From: Proluteimonas luteida
GTDB taxonomy: Bacteria; Pseudomonadota; Gammaproteobacteria; Xanthomonadales; Xanthomonadaceae
DNA: 64,000 nt
NCBI RefSeq assembly: GCF_021191695.1
Contig: NZ_JAIWPT010000006.1
Location: forward strand, 62,001 to 126,000
Direction: 5' to 3'
Made by a program: the position numbers and the translations under genes. Positions 19,902 to 28,171 of the stretch are shown here, one piece after another. Numbering within the stretch: position 1 is the first letter of the stretch; each line of letters begins with the position of its first letter. The notes under the pieces were generated by a model. The model had not been told where the DNA came from, did no database searches, and saw only the letters and a list, made by a program, of their open reading frames with translations.

Positions 19902-21265
19902 GCCGTTTCCGGACGGTCTATGGCCGTTTCCGCCGCATCGGCATCCGCACCGGTGCCGGCATGCGGCAGCAGGATCCGGAACCGCGTGCCGGCGCCGGGC
20001 GTGCTGTCCACGTCGATCGTGCCGTGCGCGCTGTGGATCATGTCGTGCACCAGCGACAGGCCCAGGCCGGTGCCGCTGCCGGCCGGCTTGGTGGTGTAGA
20101 ACGGTTCGAAGATGCGCGCCCGCACCGTGTCGGGAATGCCGCTGCCGGTGTCGTGCAGGGTCAGCTCGACCTGCGCGCCATCGTCGCCGTGATGCAGCCG
20201 CGAGGCGATCGTGAAGGTGCCGCCGCCGGGCATCGCGTCGCGCGCGTTGCCGGCGATGTTGAGCATCATCAGGATGAAGCTGGCACGGTCCAGGCGCACA
20301 TGCAGGCCGTCGTCGCCGGCCTCGATCCGGACCCGGACTTGTGCCGGGAACAGCTGGCGCAGCATCGGCTGCAGTTCGGCCAGCGCCTGGCGGACATCGA
20401 ACACCTCCGGACGCAGGATCTCCTGGCGGCTGAAATCCAGCAGCTTGCGGTTGATCTCCAGTGCCCGCCGCGCCTCGGTCTCGACGCCGGCCAGCGCATC
20501 GACCAGCGCCGACTTGTCGCGGTCGGCCAGCCGTTCGCGCTGTTGCGCATAGCCCAGGATCACGCTGAGCACGTTGTTGAAGTCGTGCGAGACGCCGCTG
20601 GCCAGTTGTCCGGTCGCTTCGACCTTCTTGGCGTGGACCAGCTGTGCCTGGGCGCGTTCGCGCGCCGCCATCTCCCGCTGCAGTGCGGCGCGCCGGGTGT
20701 CGGAGTCGTGCAGGGCTTCGCGCAGCGCGGCGACGGCACGGTCGAGCATGATCGCGACGATGAAGTACGCCATCGCCGTCGATGGCGCGTTCTCGAATGC
20801 GCGCCCGCCTCGCGCGGGATAGTCGGTAAGGCAGCCGGTCACGACGATCGCCAGCAGCACGAGGAAGATCAGCCACAGCGCGCGCCGGCCCAGCACCAGC
20901 CCGCCGAGCAGCAGCGCCAGGAACTGGTCCGACTGGCTGACCATCATCACCTGGAAGCCGGACTTGGCGTAGTTGATCCACATCGTCGCCAGCAGCGTGC
21001 CCAGGTACAGCATGACGGCCGGGCGGAAGTGGCCGGCGCGGATCATCGCCAGGCAGAAGCCGACCACGACCGTCGTCAGGGCCGCCAGCCCCACGTTCAA
21101 TGCGCCGCCGCGCGGCATGCCGAGCTGGGTCAGGAAATAGGTCCAGGTCGCCGGGACCGAGATCAGCAGGAACAGCAGCAGCAGCTGCAACGCGGCCGCG
21201 TTGCGCCGGTCGACCGGATCGTCGATCGGCACGTCATTGAGCCAGCGGCGGATCGCGTCGAACAT
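19883..21265 (-). CDS. Membrane sensor histidine kinase
   Basis: 460 residues from MFDAIRRWLNDVPIDDP. Five or six membrane helices occupy residues 25-170, then a short coiled coil (ALREALHDSDTRRAALQREMAARERAQ), the H-box TGQLASGVSHDFNNVLSVI, N-box ILMMLNIAGNARDAMPGGG, DTGSGIPD and TGLGLSLVHDMI. The H-box form is that of hybrid-type, PAS-linked kinases. No separate sensing domain is seen; the membrane part (7TM-like) may sense. Its 3' end overlaps the facing response regulator gene. Confidence 0.88.
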   Translation of the reverse strand: MFDAIRRWLNDVPIDDPVDRRNAAALQLLLLFLLISVPATWTYFLTQLGMPRGGALNVGLAALTTVVVGFCLAMIRAGHFRPAVMLYLGTLLATMWINYAKSGFQVMMVSQSDQFLALLLGGLVLGRRALWLIFLVLLAIVVTGCLTDYPARGGRAFENAPSTAMAYFIVAIMLDRAVAALREALHDSDTRRAALQREMAARERAQAQLVHAKKVEATGQLASGVSHDFNNVLSVILGYAQQRERLADRDKSALVDALAGVETEARRALEINRKLLDFSRQEILRPEVFDVRQALAELQPMLRQLFPAQVRVRIEAGDDGLHVRLDRASFILMMLNIAGNARDAMPGGGTFTIASRLHHGDDGAQVELTLHDTGSGIPDTVRARIFEPFYTTKPAGSGTGLGLSLVHDMIHSAHGTIDVDSTPGAGTRFRILLPHAGTGADADAAETAIDRPETAQAANR

Positions 21266-21568
21266 GCGTGCGGTACCTGCGCGAAGACCACGCATGCAAG
21301 GTGCGGGGCGTGGATGAAAGGAACGGAAAGTATGCGGAAAAAACCGCATTTCCGGGGAATTTCCCGTGGATGACATCACCCGGTGCGATCGCCCATGGTA
21401 GGGCGGACGCGGCAGGTGGACGGGATTCTTCCCGGGGAGCACGACTGCCGGTTTCGATCACGCGGCACAGCACGCGAACGTGTTGCCGGCCATCCCACGG
21501 GGCTCCCGGGGCAGGCACGGCGGGCGGTGGCGGGCGTGCCCTCATGTGGCCCAACCGAGGAAACCGCT
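21266..21568. other. Intergenic region upstream of the adhesin
   Basis: About 300 bases between the divergent kinase and adhesin genes. The only structure I see is a small hairpin ATGCGG-A6-CCGCAT at 21332-21349. Open reading continues in the adhesin frame from 21383, but it lacks a signal sequence and is not counted as coding. Confidence 0.4.
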
Positions 21569-24500
21569 TTGAACAGGATCTACAGGAAAGTCTGGAACCG
21601 TGCGCTGTCGATGGTGGTCGTGGCGTCCGAACTCGCGCGTGGCGACAGCGGCGGCCGTGTCGACCGGCGCATCGCCACGCCAGCGTCGGCAACACTGGCC
21701 ACGGCCCTGTGGATGACGGGACTGCTGGGCACGGCGTCGCTGTGGCCGGCCAGTCAGGCACATGCCGCGGGCGCATGGTGTGTCGACATGGACGGCCAGG
21801 TCATCGGTGCCGCGACCGCCGAGAGAGACCAGTTGGCCTGTGGTGAAGGGGCGCTGGTTGGCGGCTCGAATGCGGTCGTGCCGGGTGCGGGTTCATTGGC
21901 CGATCATGCCGACATGGTGTCGGACGACGATGCCGCCTACGGCCTGACCCGGCGGATCGCCGGTGTCGCGGCCGGCACCGAGGACACCGGCGAGGTGAAC
22001 TCCGCCCGGCTCGCCGCGGCGGCCGACATCGCCGGCACGACCAGCCGATACTTCCAGGCGACCGGCAGTGAAAACAGTGACGCGGGCGCCTACGCCGAGG
22101 GCGACGAGGCCACAGCGGCAGGTGAAGCCGCCAATGCCATCGGTAGCGGTGCGTCGGCGTTCGGCGGCGGTGCGCTGGCCTATGCCGATGGGGCGACCGC
22201 CATCGGCCAGAACGCGGCGGCACTGGAGATCCAGGCCACGGCGATCGGTGGGGCCGCGCAGTCGACCGAAGGAGCAACGGCCGTAGGCTATGGTGCCGAT
22301 GCGCGTTGGTCGGGCAGTGTCGCTGTCGGCTATCTGGCGGAAACCGATATGGGCGGCGGCGTGGCGATCGGCCGGCAGGCCAGTGCATTGGGCATTCTCT
22401 CGTCTGCGGTCGGCGAGGGTGCGGCGGTCGATGGCGCTCTTTCGACCGCCGTGGGGGGGCTGTCGACCGCAGCGGGCATGAGTGCCTCGGCCTTCGGTGT
22501 GGGCACGTATGCTGAGGGCTGGAATGCGACCGCACTCGGGTCAGGCGCCTACGCCATGACATTCGGGACGGCGGTCGGGGCGGGTTCGCAGGTGGGCGCG
22601 TTCGCCGTCGCAGTGGGACAGGGTGCGTCCGCGGATGAAGCCGGTGCCGCACTCGGAACCCAGAGCTATGCGGGGATGGGCGGCGTGTCCATCGGCGCGA
22701 ATGCCATGACCGCGCAGCTGGGCACGGCGATTGGTGCGAATGCGATGGCCGGGCGCGATTTCTACAGCGAGACGGAAGCGCACAACACCACGGCGGTCGG
22801 CGCGGAAGCCTGGGCGACCGAGGACGGCGCGACGGTGGTCGGCTACAACAGCTATGCGCAGGCGGTGGGTGCGACGGTCCTGGGGTCCAACAGCTGGACC
22901 ACGAAGGACGCCGTCAACAGCGTCGCGCTGGGCACGGGCTCGCTGGCCGACCGTGCGAACACGGTGTCGGTGGGCGCGGCGCAGGACTGGACCGATGCGG
23001 CCGGCGTGGTGCACGCGGCGATCGACCGCCAGATCGCCAACGTCGCGGCGGGCACCGAGGACACCGACGCGGTCAACCTGGCCCAGCTCAACGCGGTGGC
23101 CGAGGCCGCCGATGCGACCGGCAGGTACTTCCAGGCCACCGGAAGCGGCAACAGTGACGCGGGAGCGTACGCAGAGGGTGACGATGCCACCGCCGCAGGC
23201 GAGGCGTCCAACGCAATCGGCAACGGCGCGACCGCGCTGGGCGGCGGCGCGATGGCCTATGGCGACGGGGCGACCGCACTCGGCCTCGACGCCATGGTGA
23301 TGGCGACCGACGCCGTTGCCATCGGTACCGGCAGCCAGGCTGTGGGTGTGGTCAGTGTCGCGCTGGGTGCCGGGGCCGAAGCCGCCGGCGCATCGTCCGT
23401 GGCGATCGGAAGCACCGCGGTTGCGGCCGACGACTGGACGATTGCGGTCGGCGATGCTGCGCAAGCCGATGGCGGTAGCGTTGCGATCGGTGCTTGGTCC
23501 GAGGCGAGGTACGGCGGGATTGCGCTGGGCGCGCAGTCGCAGGCGACCGGTCTGGGTGCATCGGCCCTGGGCCTGGCAGCAGAGGCAAGTGCCGCGTACT
23601 CGACTGCAGTCGGCACCCAGAGCAGCGCGACGGGACTGGGGACAACGGCAGTCGGCATGCAGGCTGCTGCTGCCGGCAACGGATCGTCGGCGTTCGGCTA
23701 TGCCGCGGATGCGACGCAATTCGCGGCCACGAGCATTGGCGCCTTCAGCCATGCGGCCGAGGGAAGTGTCGCGATCGGGTATCAGGCATCGAGCAATGGC
23801 GGCCTGGCGGTGGGTACGTTCAGCAGCGGAGGCCTGGCCGCGACGGCGCTCGGTTTCTTGAGCAACTCTGACGGTACCTACAGCACCGCTGTCGGTACCC
23901 GATCATTGGCCGGACAGGACGCTTACAGCACGACGGACGCCAGTTACACCACTGCGCTGGGCGCCGAAGCCTGGGCGACCGAGGACGGCGCGACCGTGGT
24001 CGGCTACAACAGCTATGCGCAGGCTGTGGATTCGGTGGTGCTGGGCTCCAATGCCTGGACCACGAAGGACGCGACCAACAGCGTGTCGTTGGGCGCCGGC
24101 TCGCTGGCCGACCGCGCGAACACGGTGTCGGTCGGTGCGGCGCAGGACTGGACCGATGCGGACGGCGTGGTGCATTCGGCGATCGACCGCCAGATCGCCA
24201 ACGTCGCGGCGGGTACCGAGGACACCGATGCGGTCAACCTGGCCCAGCTCAACGCGGTGGCCGAGACCGCCGATGCGACCAGCAAGTATTTCCAGGCGAC
24301 CGGCAGCGAGAACAGCGATGCCGGCGCCTGGGCCGAGGGCAATGAGGCCACGGCGGCAGGTGAAGCGGCCAACGCCATCGGCAACGGTGCATCGGCGTTC
24401 GGCGGCGGCGCGCTGGCCTATGCCGACGGCGCGACTGCCATCGGCCAGAACGCGACGGCACTGGGTCTGGACTCCACCGCCCTCGGCAACACAGCCAGTG

Positions 24501-27500
24501 CGACCGGAGGCAATACCATCGCGATCGGCAACGGCGCCAGCGCGACATGGGACTATGCCATCGCGATCGGCACGCGCAGCGTCAGCAGTGGTGCCAGTTC
24601 CGTGGCGATCGGCAACCTGAGTTCGGGCATCGGCATGTTCACGACGGCGGTCGGCGCGCTGTCGCAGGCGGAAGGCGCTGCGGCGACGGCGATTGGCTTC
24701 GCCTCCTGGGCGGCGGGTCTCGACTCGACCGCGATCGGTACCAATGCCACGGCGAGCGCCTGGTATGCCTCTGCGCTGGGTGCCGGATCTTCGGCGAGCT
24801 TTTTCGGCACCGCCATCGGTGCGCTGGCTCATGCGGCGGAAGGGGCGACTGCCGTCGGCCAAGGCACCATCGCGCAGGTCGCGGGTACCGGCGTCGGTGT
24901 GCAGGCGCGCGCGGGCTCGGCCGGCGTATCGATCGGCAACAATGCCACGACCGCCGAGTACGGCACGGCCGTGGGCACCGACGCGCTGGCTGGCCAGGAC
25001 TTCTACTCCGTCACCGAAGCCATCCACACCGTGGCTATCGGAGGCGAAGCCTGGGCGACCGAGGACGGCGCGACGGTGGTCGGTTACAACAGCTACGCGC
25101 AGGCTGTGGATTCGGTGGTGCTGGGCTCCAATGCCTGGACCACGAAGGACGCGACCAACAGCGTGTCGTTGGGCGCCGGCTCGCTGGCCGACCGCGCGAA
25201 CACGGTGTCGGTGGGCGCGGCGCAGGACTGGACCGATGCGGCCGGCGTGGTGCACGCGGCGATCGACCGCCAGATCGCCAACGTCGCGGCGGGCACCGAG
25301 GACACCGATGCGGTGAACCTGGCCCAGCTCAACGCGGTGGCCGAGACCGCCGATGCGACCAGCAGGTACTTCCAGGCCACCGGAAGCGGCAACAGTGATG
25401 CAGGAGCGTACGCAGAGGGCGACGATGCCACCGCCGCAGGCGAGGCCAGCAACGCGATCGGACATGGTGCATCTGCGTTCGGCGCCGGCGCCATGGCCTA
25501 TTCCGATGCCGCGACTGCCGTGGGACTGAACGCTGCGGCCTTCGGGGCATCCAGCACCGCGATCGGCGGGATTCTGGATGTGGAGTACGAGGACCTGTTC
25601 GGAGACACGTACATCGTGAAGGGCGGCGCTGCCGAAGCCGACGGAGCCGGTGCGACCGCAGTCGGCGCCGGTGCAGTCGCCTCTGGCCATCTGAGCTACG
25701 CAGGTGGTGCTGCCGCCACGGCGACGGGTGAATCGAGTGTGGCGATTGGCCACAACGCGCTTGCCGGTGGCGTCGATGGCAGCGCATGGGATACTGCGGT
25801 CGGCGCCTACAGTTCGGCCTCGCAGAGCAGTGCCGCGTTCGGCTACAACAGCGCGGCTCATGGGTCGATATCGACGGCGATCGGTTTCAGCGCGATTGCC
25901 GATGGTGCGATGTCCACGGCTGTCGGCGCCCAGTCCTGGGCATACGGCATGGGCGCGTTTGCGGCAGGAGCCTTCTCCTGGGCCGATGGTTACATGAGCA
26001 CCGCGCTCGGCTTCGGCGCCACCGGCGACGGCTGGGAGTCGACGGCGGTGGGAAGCGGGTCATATGCATCCTCCGCCTACACAACCGCAGTGGGCAGCGG
26101 CGCCCAGGCGACAGGCCAGGGTGCCACCGCGCTCGGCAGTCTCGGAGCTGTGTTCGACAGCCCCACGAACGCTTCGGGCGATTTCGCGACTGCGCTCGGT
26201 TCAGGTGCGCAGGCATCAGGTGTGGCCACGACCGCGCTCGGCAGCAGTGCTGGCGGCTACAGCGCTCTCGCAACGGGCGATTACGGCACCGCGCTCGGTG
26301 CTGGCAGCCTGGCTGGTGCGGACGCTTCCAGTGCCAGCGACGGCCATTACACCACCGCGCTCGGCACCGAGGCCTGGGCCACCGAAGACGGCGCGACCGT
26401 GGTCGGCTACAACAGCTACGCGCAGGCGGTGGATGCGACGGTGTTGGGCTCCAATGCCTGGACCACGAAGGACGCGACCAACAGCGTGTCGTTGGGCGCC
26501 GGCTCGCTGGCCGACCGCGCGAACACGGTGTCGGTCGGTGCGGCGCAGGACTGGACCGATGCAGCCGGCGTGGTGCATTCGGCGATCGATCGCCAGATCG
26601 CCAATGTCGCCGCCGGCACCGAGGACACCGACGCGGTGAACCTGGCGCAGTTGAAGTCGGTGGCCGGTGAGCTGGGCGAGCTCGGCGAGAACGCGGTGCT
26701 CTACGACGGCGCCGACAAGTCGACGCTGACCCTGGCCGGCGCCGACGGCACGGTGATCGGCAACGTCGCCGCGGGCGAGGTGTCGGCCGACAGCCTGGAG
26801 GCGGTCAACGGCAGCCAGCTGTTCGAGACCAACACCCGGGTCGGCGTGGTCGAGGGCCGGGTCGACGACCTGGATACGCGCATCGGCGACATCGCCGGGG
26901 TGGCAGCGAACGCGATCGTCTACGACGACGGCGACAAGGCCACGGCCACGCTCGGCGGCGCCGATGGCACGGTACTGGACAACGTCGCCGCCGGCGCGGT
27001 GGGCGCCGACAGCCGGCAGGCGGTCAACGGCGGCCAGCTGCATGCCGGCCTGCAGGCGACCGCCGATGCGCTCGGCGGCGGCGCGGCGGTGACCGCGTTC
27101 GGCACGCTGTCGGCCCCGGCCTACGCGATCCAGGGCGGCACCTACGCCAGCGTCGGCGACGCGCTGGGGGCGCTGGATGCGCAGATCGGCCGCCTCGACG
27201 GCCGCATCGACCAGCTCGCCACGCACGGCGGCAGCGCCGACGACCGGGTCAGCGTCGGCGGCGACCAGCCCTCGCGCATCGGTGAGGACAGCAACGCGGT
27301 CGCGATCGGCTCCGGCGCGGCGGCCAACGGCGACAACGGCGTGGCGGTCGGCGGCGATGCCTATGCGCATGGTCCCAACGACACCGCGATCGGCGGCAAC
27401 GCCAGCGTCGGTGCCGACGGCAGCACGGCGGTGGGCGCCAACAGCACGATCGCCGCCGGGGCGACCAACGCGGTGGCGGTGGGCGAGGGCGCAAGCGTCA

Positions 27501-28081
27501 GTGCCGCATCCGGCACGGCGCTGGGCCAGGGGGCGTCGGTAACCGCGGAAGGCGCGGTCGCGCTGGGCCAGGGCTCGGTGGCGGACCGCGCGGACACGGT
27601 GTCGGTGGGCAGCGCCGGCAACGAGCGCCAGATCACCAACGTGGCGGCCGGCACGGCGGACACGGACGCGGCCAACGTGGCCCAGCTCAACGCCGGCGTC
27701 GCCGAGGCCAAGTCCTATACCGACACCACGGCGACGCAGACGCTGAGCTCGGCCAATGCCTACACCGATGCGCGTTTCGCCGCATGGGAAGACAGCTTCG
27801 AGGGCTTCCGCGGCGACGTGGAGCGGCGCTTCAGCGATGTCGACCGGCGCCTGGACAAGCAGGGCGCGATGAGCGCGGCGATGCTGAACATGGCGACCAA
27901 CGCGGCCGGCACGCAGAGCCCGCGCGGGCGCATCGCGGTCGGCGCCGGTTTCCAGAGCGGCGAGCGCGCGCTGTCGGTCGGCTACGCGAAGAAGGTCGGC
28001 GACCGCGCCTCGTTCAGTCTCGGCGGCGCGTTCAGCGGCGACGAGAAGTCCGCCGGCATCGGCTTCGGCATCGATCTGTGA
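21569..28081 (+). CDS. Giant trimeric autotransporter adhesin (YadA/Hia/XadA-like)
   Basis: 2,170 residues if started at TTG 21569, which follows GAGGAAA and yields the extended signal peptide motif NRIYRKVWNRALSMVVVASE, the hallmark of this family; cleavage is near SQAHAAG. The passenger is made of dozens of YadA-head repeats of about 14 residues (A-A-x-G-x-x-A-x-A pattern). These are broken by near-identical blocks with GYNSYAQAV, TVSVGAAQDWTD and RQIANVAAGTEDTDAVNLAQ neck motifs. Stalk/neck repeats follow from about residue 1700. The YadA anchor is at the C-terminus (RFSDVDRRLDKQGAMSAAM, GRIAVGAGFQSGERALSVGY). Three chains would form one barrel and export the stalk to bind surfaces or host cells. 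Confidence 0.93.
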   Translation: MNRIYRKVWNRALSMVVVASELARGDSGGRVDRRIATPASATLATALWMTGLLGTASLWPASQAHAAGAWCVDMDGQVIGAATAERDQLACGEGALVGGSNAVVPGAGSLADHADMVSDDDAAYGLTRRIAGVAAGTEDTGEVNSARLAAAADIAGTTSRYFQATGSENSDAGAYAEGDEATAAGEAANAIGSGASAFGGGALAYADGATAIGQNAAALEIQATAIGGAAQSTEGATAVGYGADARWSGSVAVGYLAETDMGGGVAIGRQASALGILSSAVGEGAAVDGALSTAVGGLSTAAGMSASAFGVGTYAEGWNATALGSGAYAMTFGTAVGAGSQVGAFAVAVGQGASADEAGAALGTQSYAGMGGVSIGANAMTAQLGTAIGANAMAGRDFYSETEAHNTTAVGAEAWATEDGATVVGYNSYAQAVGATVLGSNSWTTKDAVNSVALGTGSLADRANTVSVGAAQDWTDAAGVVHAAIDRQIANVAAGTEDTDAVNLAQLNAVAEAADATGRYFQATGSGNSDAGAYAEGDDATAAGEASNAIGNGATALGGGAMAYGDGATALGLDAMVMATDAVAIGTGSQAVGVVSVALGAGAEAAGASSVAIGSTAVAADDWTIAVGDAAQADGGSVAIGAWSEARYGGIALGAQSQATGLGASALGLAAEASAAYSTAVGTQSSATGLGTTAVGMQAAAAGNGSSAFGYAADATQFAATSIGAFSHAAEGSVAIGYQASSNGGLAVGTFSSGGLAATALGFLSNSDGTYSTAVGTRSLAGQDAYSTTDASYTTALGAEAWATEDGATVVGYNSYAQAVDSVVLGSNAWTTKDATNSVSLGAGSLADRANTVSVGAAQDWTDADGVVHSAIDRQIANVAAGTEDTDAVNLAQLNAVAETADATSKYFQATGSENSDAGAWAEGNEATAAGEAANAIGNGASAFGGGALAYADGATAIGQNATALGLDSTALGNTASATGGNTIAIGNGASATWDYAIAIGTRSVSSGASSVAIGNLSSGIGMFTTAVGALSQAEGAAATAIGFASWAAGLDSTAIGTNATASAWYASALGAGSSASFFGTAIGALAHAAEGATAVGQGTIAQVAGTGVGVQARAGSAGVSIGNNATTAEYGTAVGTDALAGQDFYSVTEAIHTVAIGGEAWATEDGATVVGYNSYAQAVDSVVLGSNAWTTKDATNSVSLGAGSLADRANTVSVGAAQDWTDAAGVVHAAIDRQIANVAAGTEDTDAVNLAQLNAVAETADATSRYFQATGSGNSDAGAYAEGDDATAAGEASNAIGHGASAFGAGAMAYSDAATAVGLNAAAFGASSTAIGGILDVEYEDLFGDTYIVKGGAAEADGAGATAVGAGAVASGHLSYAGGAAATATGESSVAIGHNALAGGVDGSAWDTAVGAYSSASQSSAAFGYNSAAHGSISTAIGFSAIADGAMSTAVGAQSWAYGMGAFAAGAFSWADGYMSTALGFGATGDGWESTAVGSGSYASSAYTTAVGSGAQATGQGATALGSLGAVFDSPTNASGDFATALGSGAQASGVATTALGSSAGGYSALATGDYGTALGAGSLAGADASSASDGHYTTALGTEAWATEDGATVVGYNSYAQAVDATVLGSNAWTTKDATNSVSLGAGSLADRANTVSVGAAQDWTDAAGVVHSAIDRQIANVAAGTEDTDAVNLAQLKSVAGELGELGENAVLYDGADKSTLTLAGADGTVIGNVAAGEVSADSLEAVNGSQLFETNTRVGVVEGRVDDLDTRIGDIAGVAANAIVYDDGDKATATLGGADGTVLDNVAAGAVGADSRQAVNGGQLHAGLQATADALGGGAAVTAFGTLSAPAYAIQGGTYASVGDALGALDAQIGRLDGRIDQLATHGGSADDRVSVGGDQPSRIGEDSNAVAIGSGAAANGDNGVAVGGDAYAHGPNDTAIGGNASVGADGSTAVGANSTIAAGATNAVAVGEGASVSAASGTALGQGASVTAEGAVALGQGSVADRADTVSVGSAGNERQITNVAAGTADTDAANVAQLNAGVAEAKSYTDTTATQTLSSANAYTDARFAAWEDSFEGFRGDVERRFSDVDRRLDKQGAMSAAMLNMATNAAGTQSPRGRIAVGAGFQSGERALSVGYAKKVGDRASFSLGGAFSGDEKSAGIGFGIDL
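22805..23220 (+). repeat. Adhesin internal repeat block, copy 1
   Basis: A 416-base unit, in frame, encoding the head-neck boundary (AWATEDGATVVGYNSYAQAV to DDATAAGEASNAIG). It is the same length as copies 2 and 3 and nearly the same in sequence. Confidence 0.85.
23966..24381 (+). repeat. Adhesin internal repeat block, copy 2
   Basis: A 416-base in-frame unit, 1,161 bases after copy 1. It is almost identical to copy 3 over its first half. Confidence 0.85.
25046..25461 (+). repeat. Adhesin internal repeat block, copy 3
   Basis: A 416-base in-frame unit, 1,080 bases after copy 2; long stretches are identical between the two copies. Confidence 0.85.
26369..26650 (+). repeat. Adhesin internal repeat block, copy 4 (shorter)
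   Basis: The first about 280 bases of the same unit, ending at NLAQL. After this the protein switches to stalk sequence. A diverged partial copy also precedes copy 1 (about 21955-22145). Confidence 0.8.
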
Positions 28082-28089
28082 CCGGCCCT

Positions 28090-28113
28090 GCCGCCGGCCG
28101 CACGGCCGGCGGC
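28090..28113 (+). terminator. Hairpin after the adhesin gene
   Basis: A perfect 10-bp stem GCCGCCGGCC / GGCCGGCGGC with a 4-base loop, 9 bases after the stop. There is no T-run, so it may only pause or protect the mRNA. Confidence 0.55.
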
Positions 28114-28171
28114 ATTCGTATCCATCCTCCTGCGCCTCCGGGCGCAACCATCCAGCAGCGGGAGTTCCAAC

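Noticed and set aside
21383..21568. Upstream extension of the adhesin reading frame to an ATG
   Set aside because: The extended signal peptide motif begins exactly at the TTG at 21569, which has a ribosome site.
21800..28000. Adhesin repeats as a CRISPR or tandem array
   Set aside because: The repeats are protein-coding, in frame and part of the YadA-head pattern.
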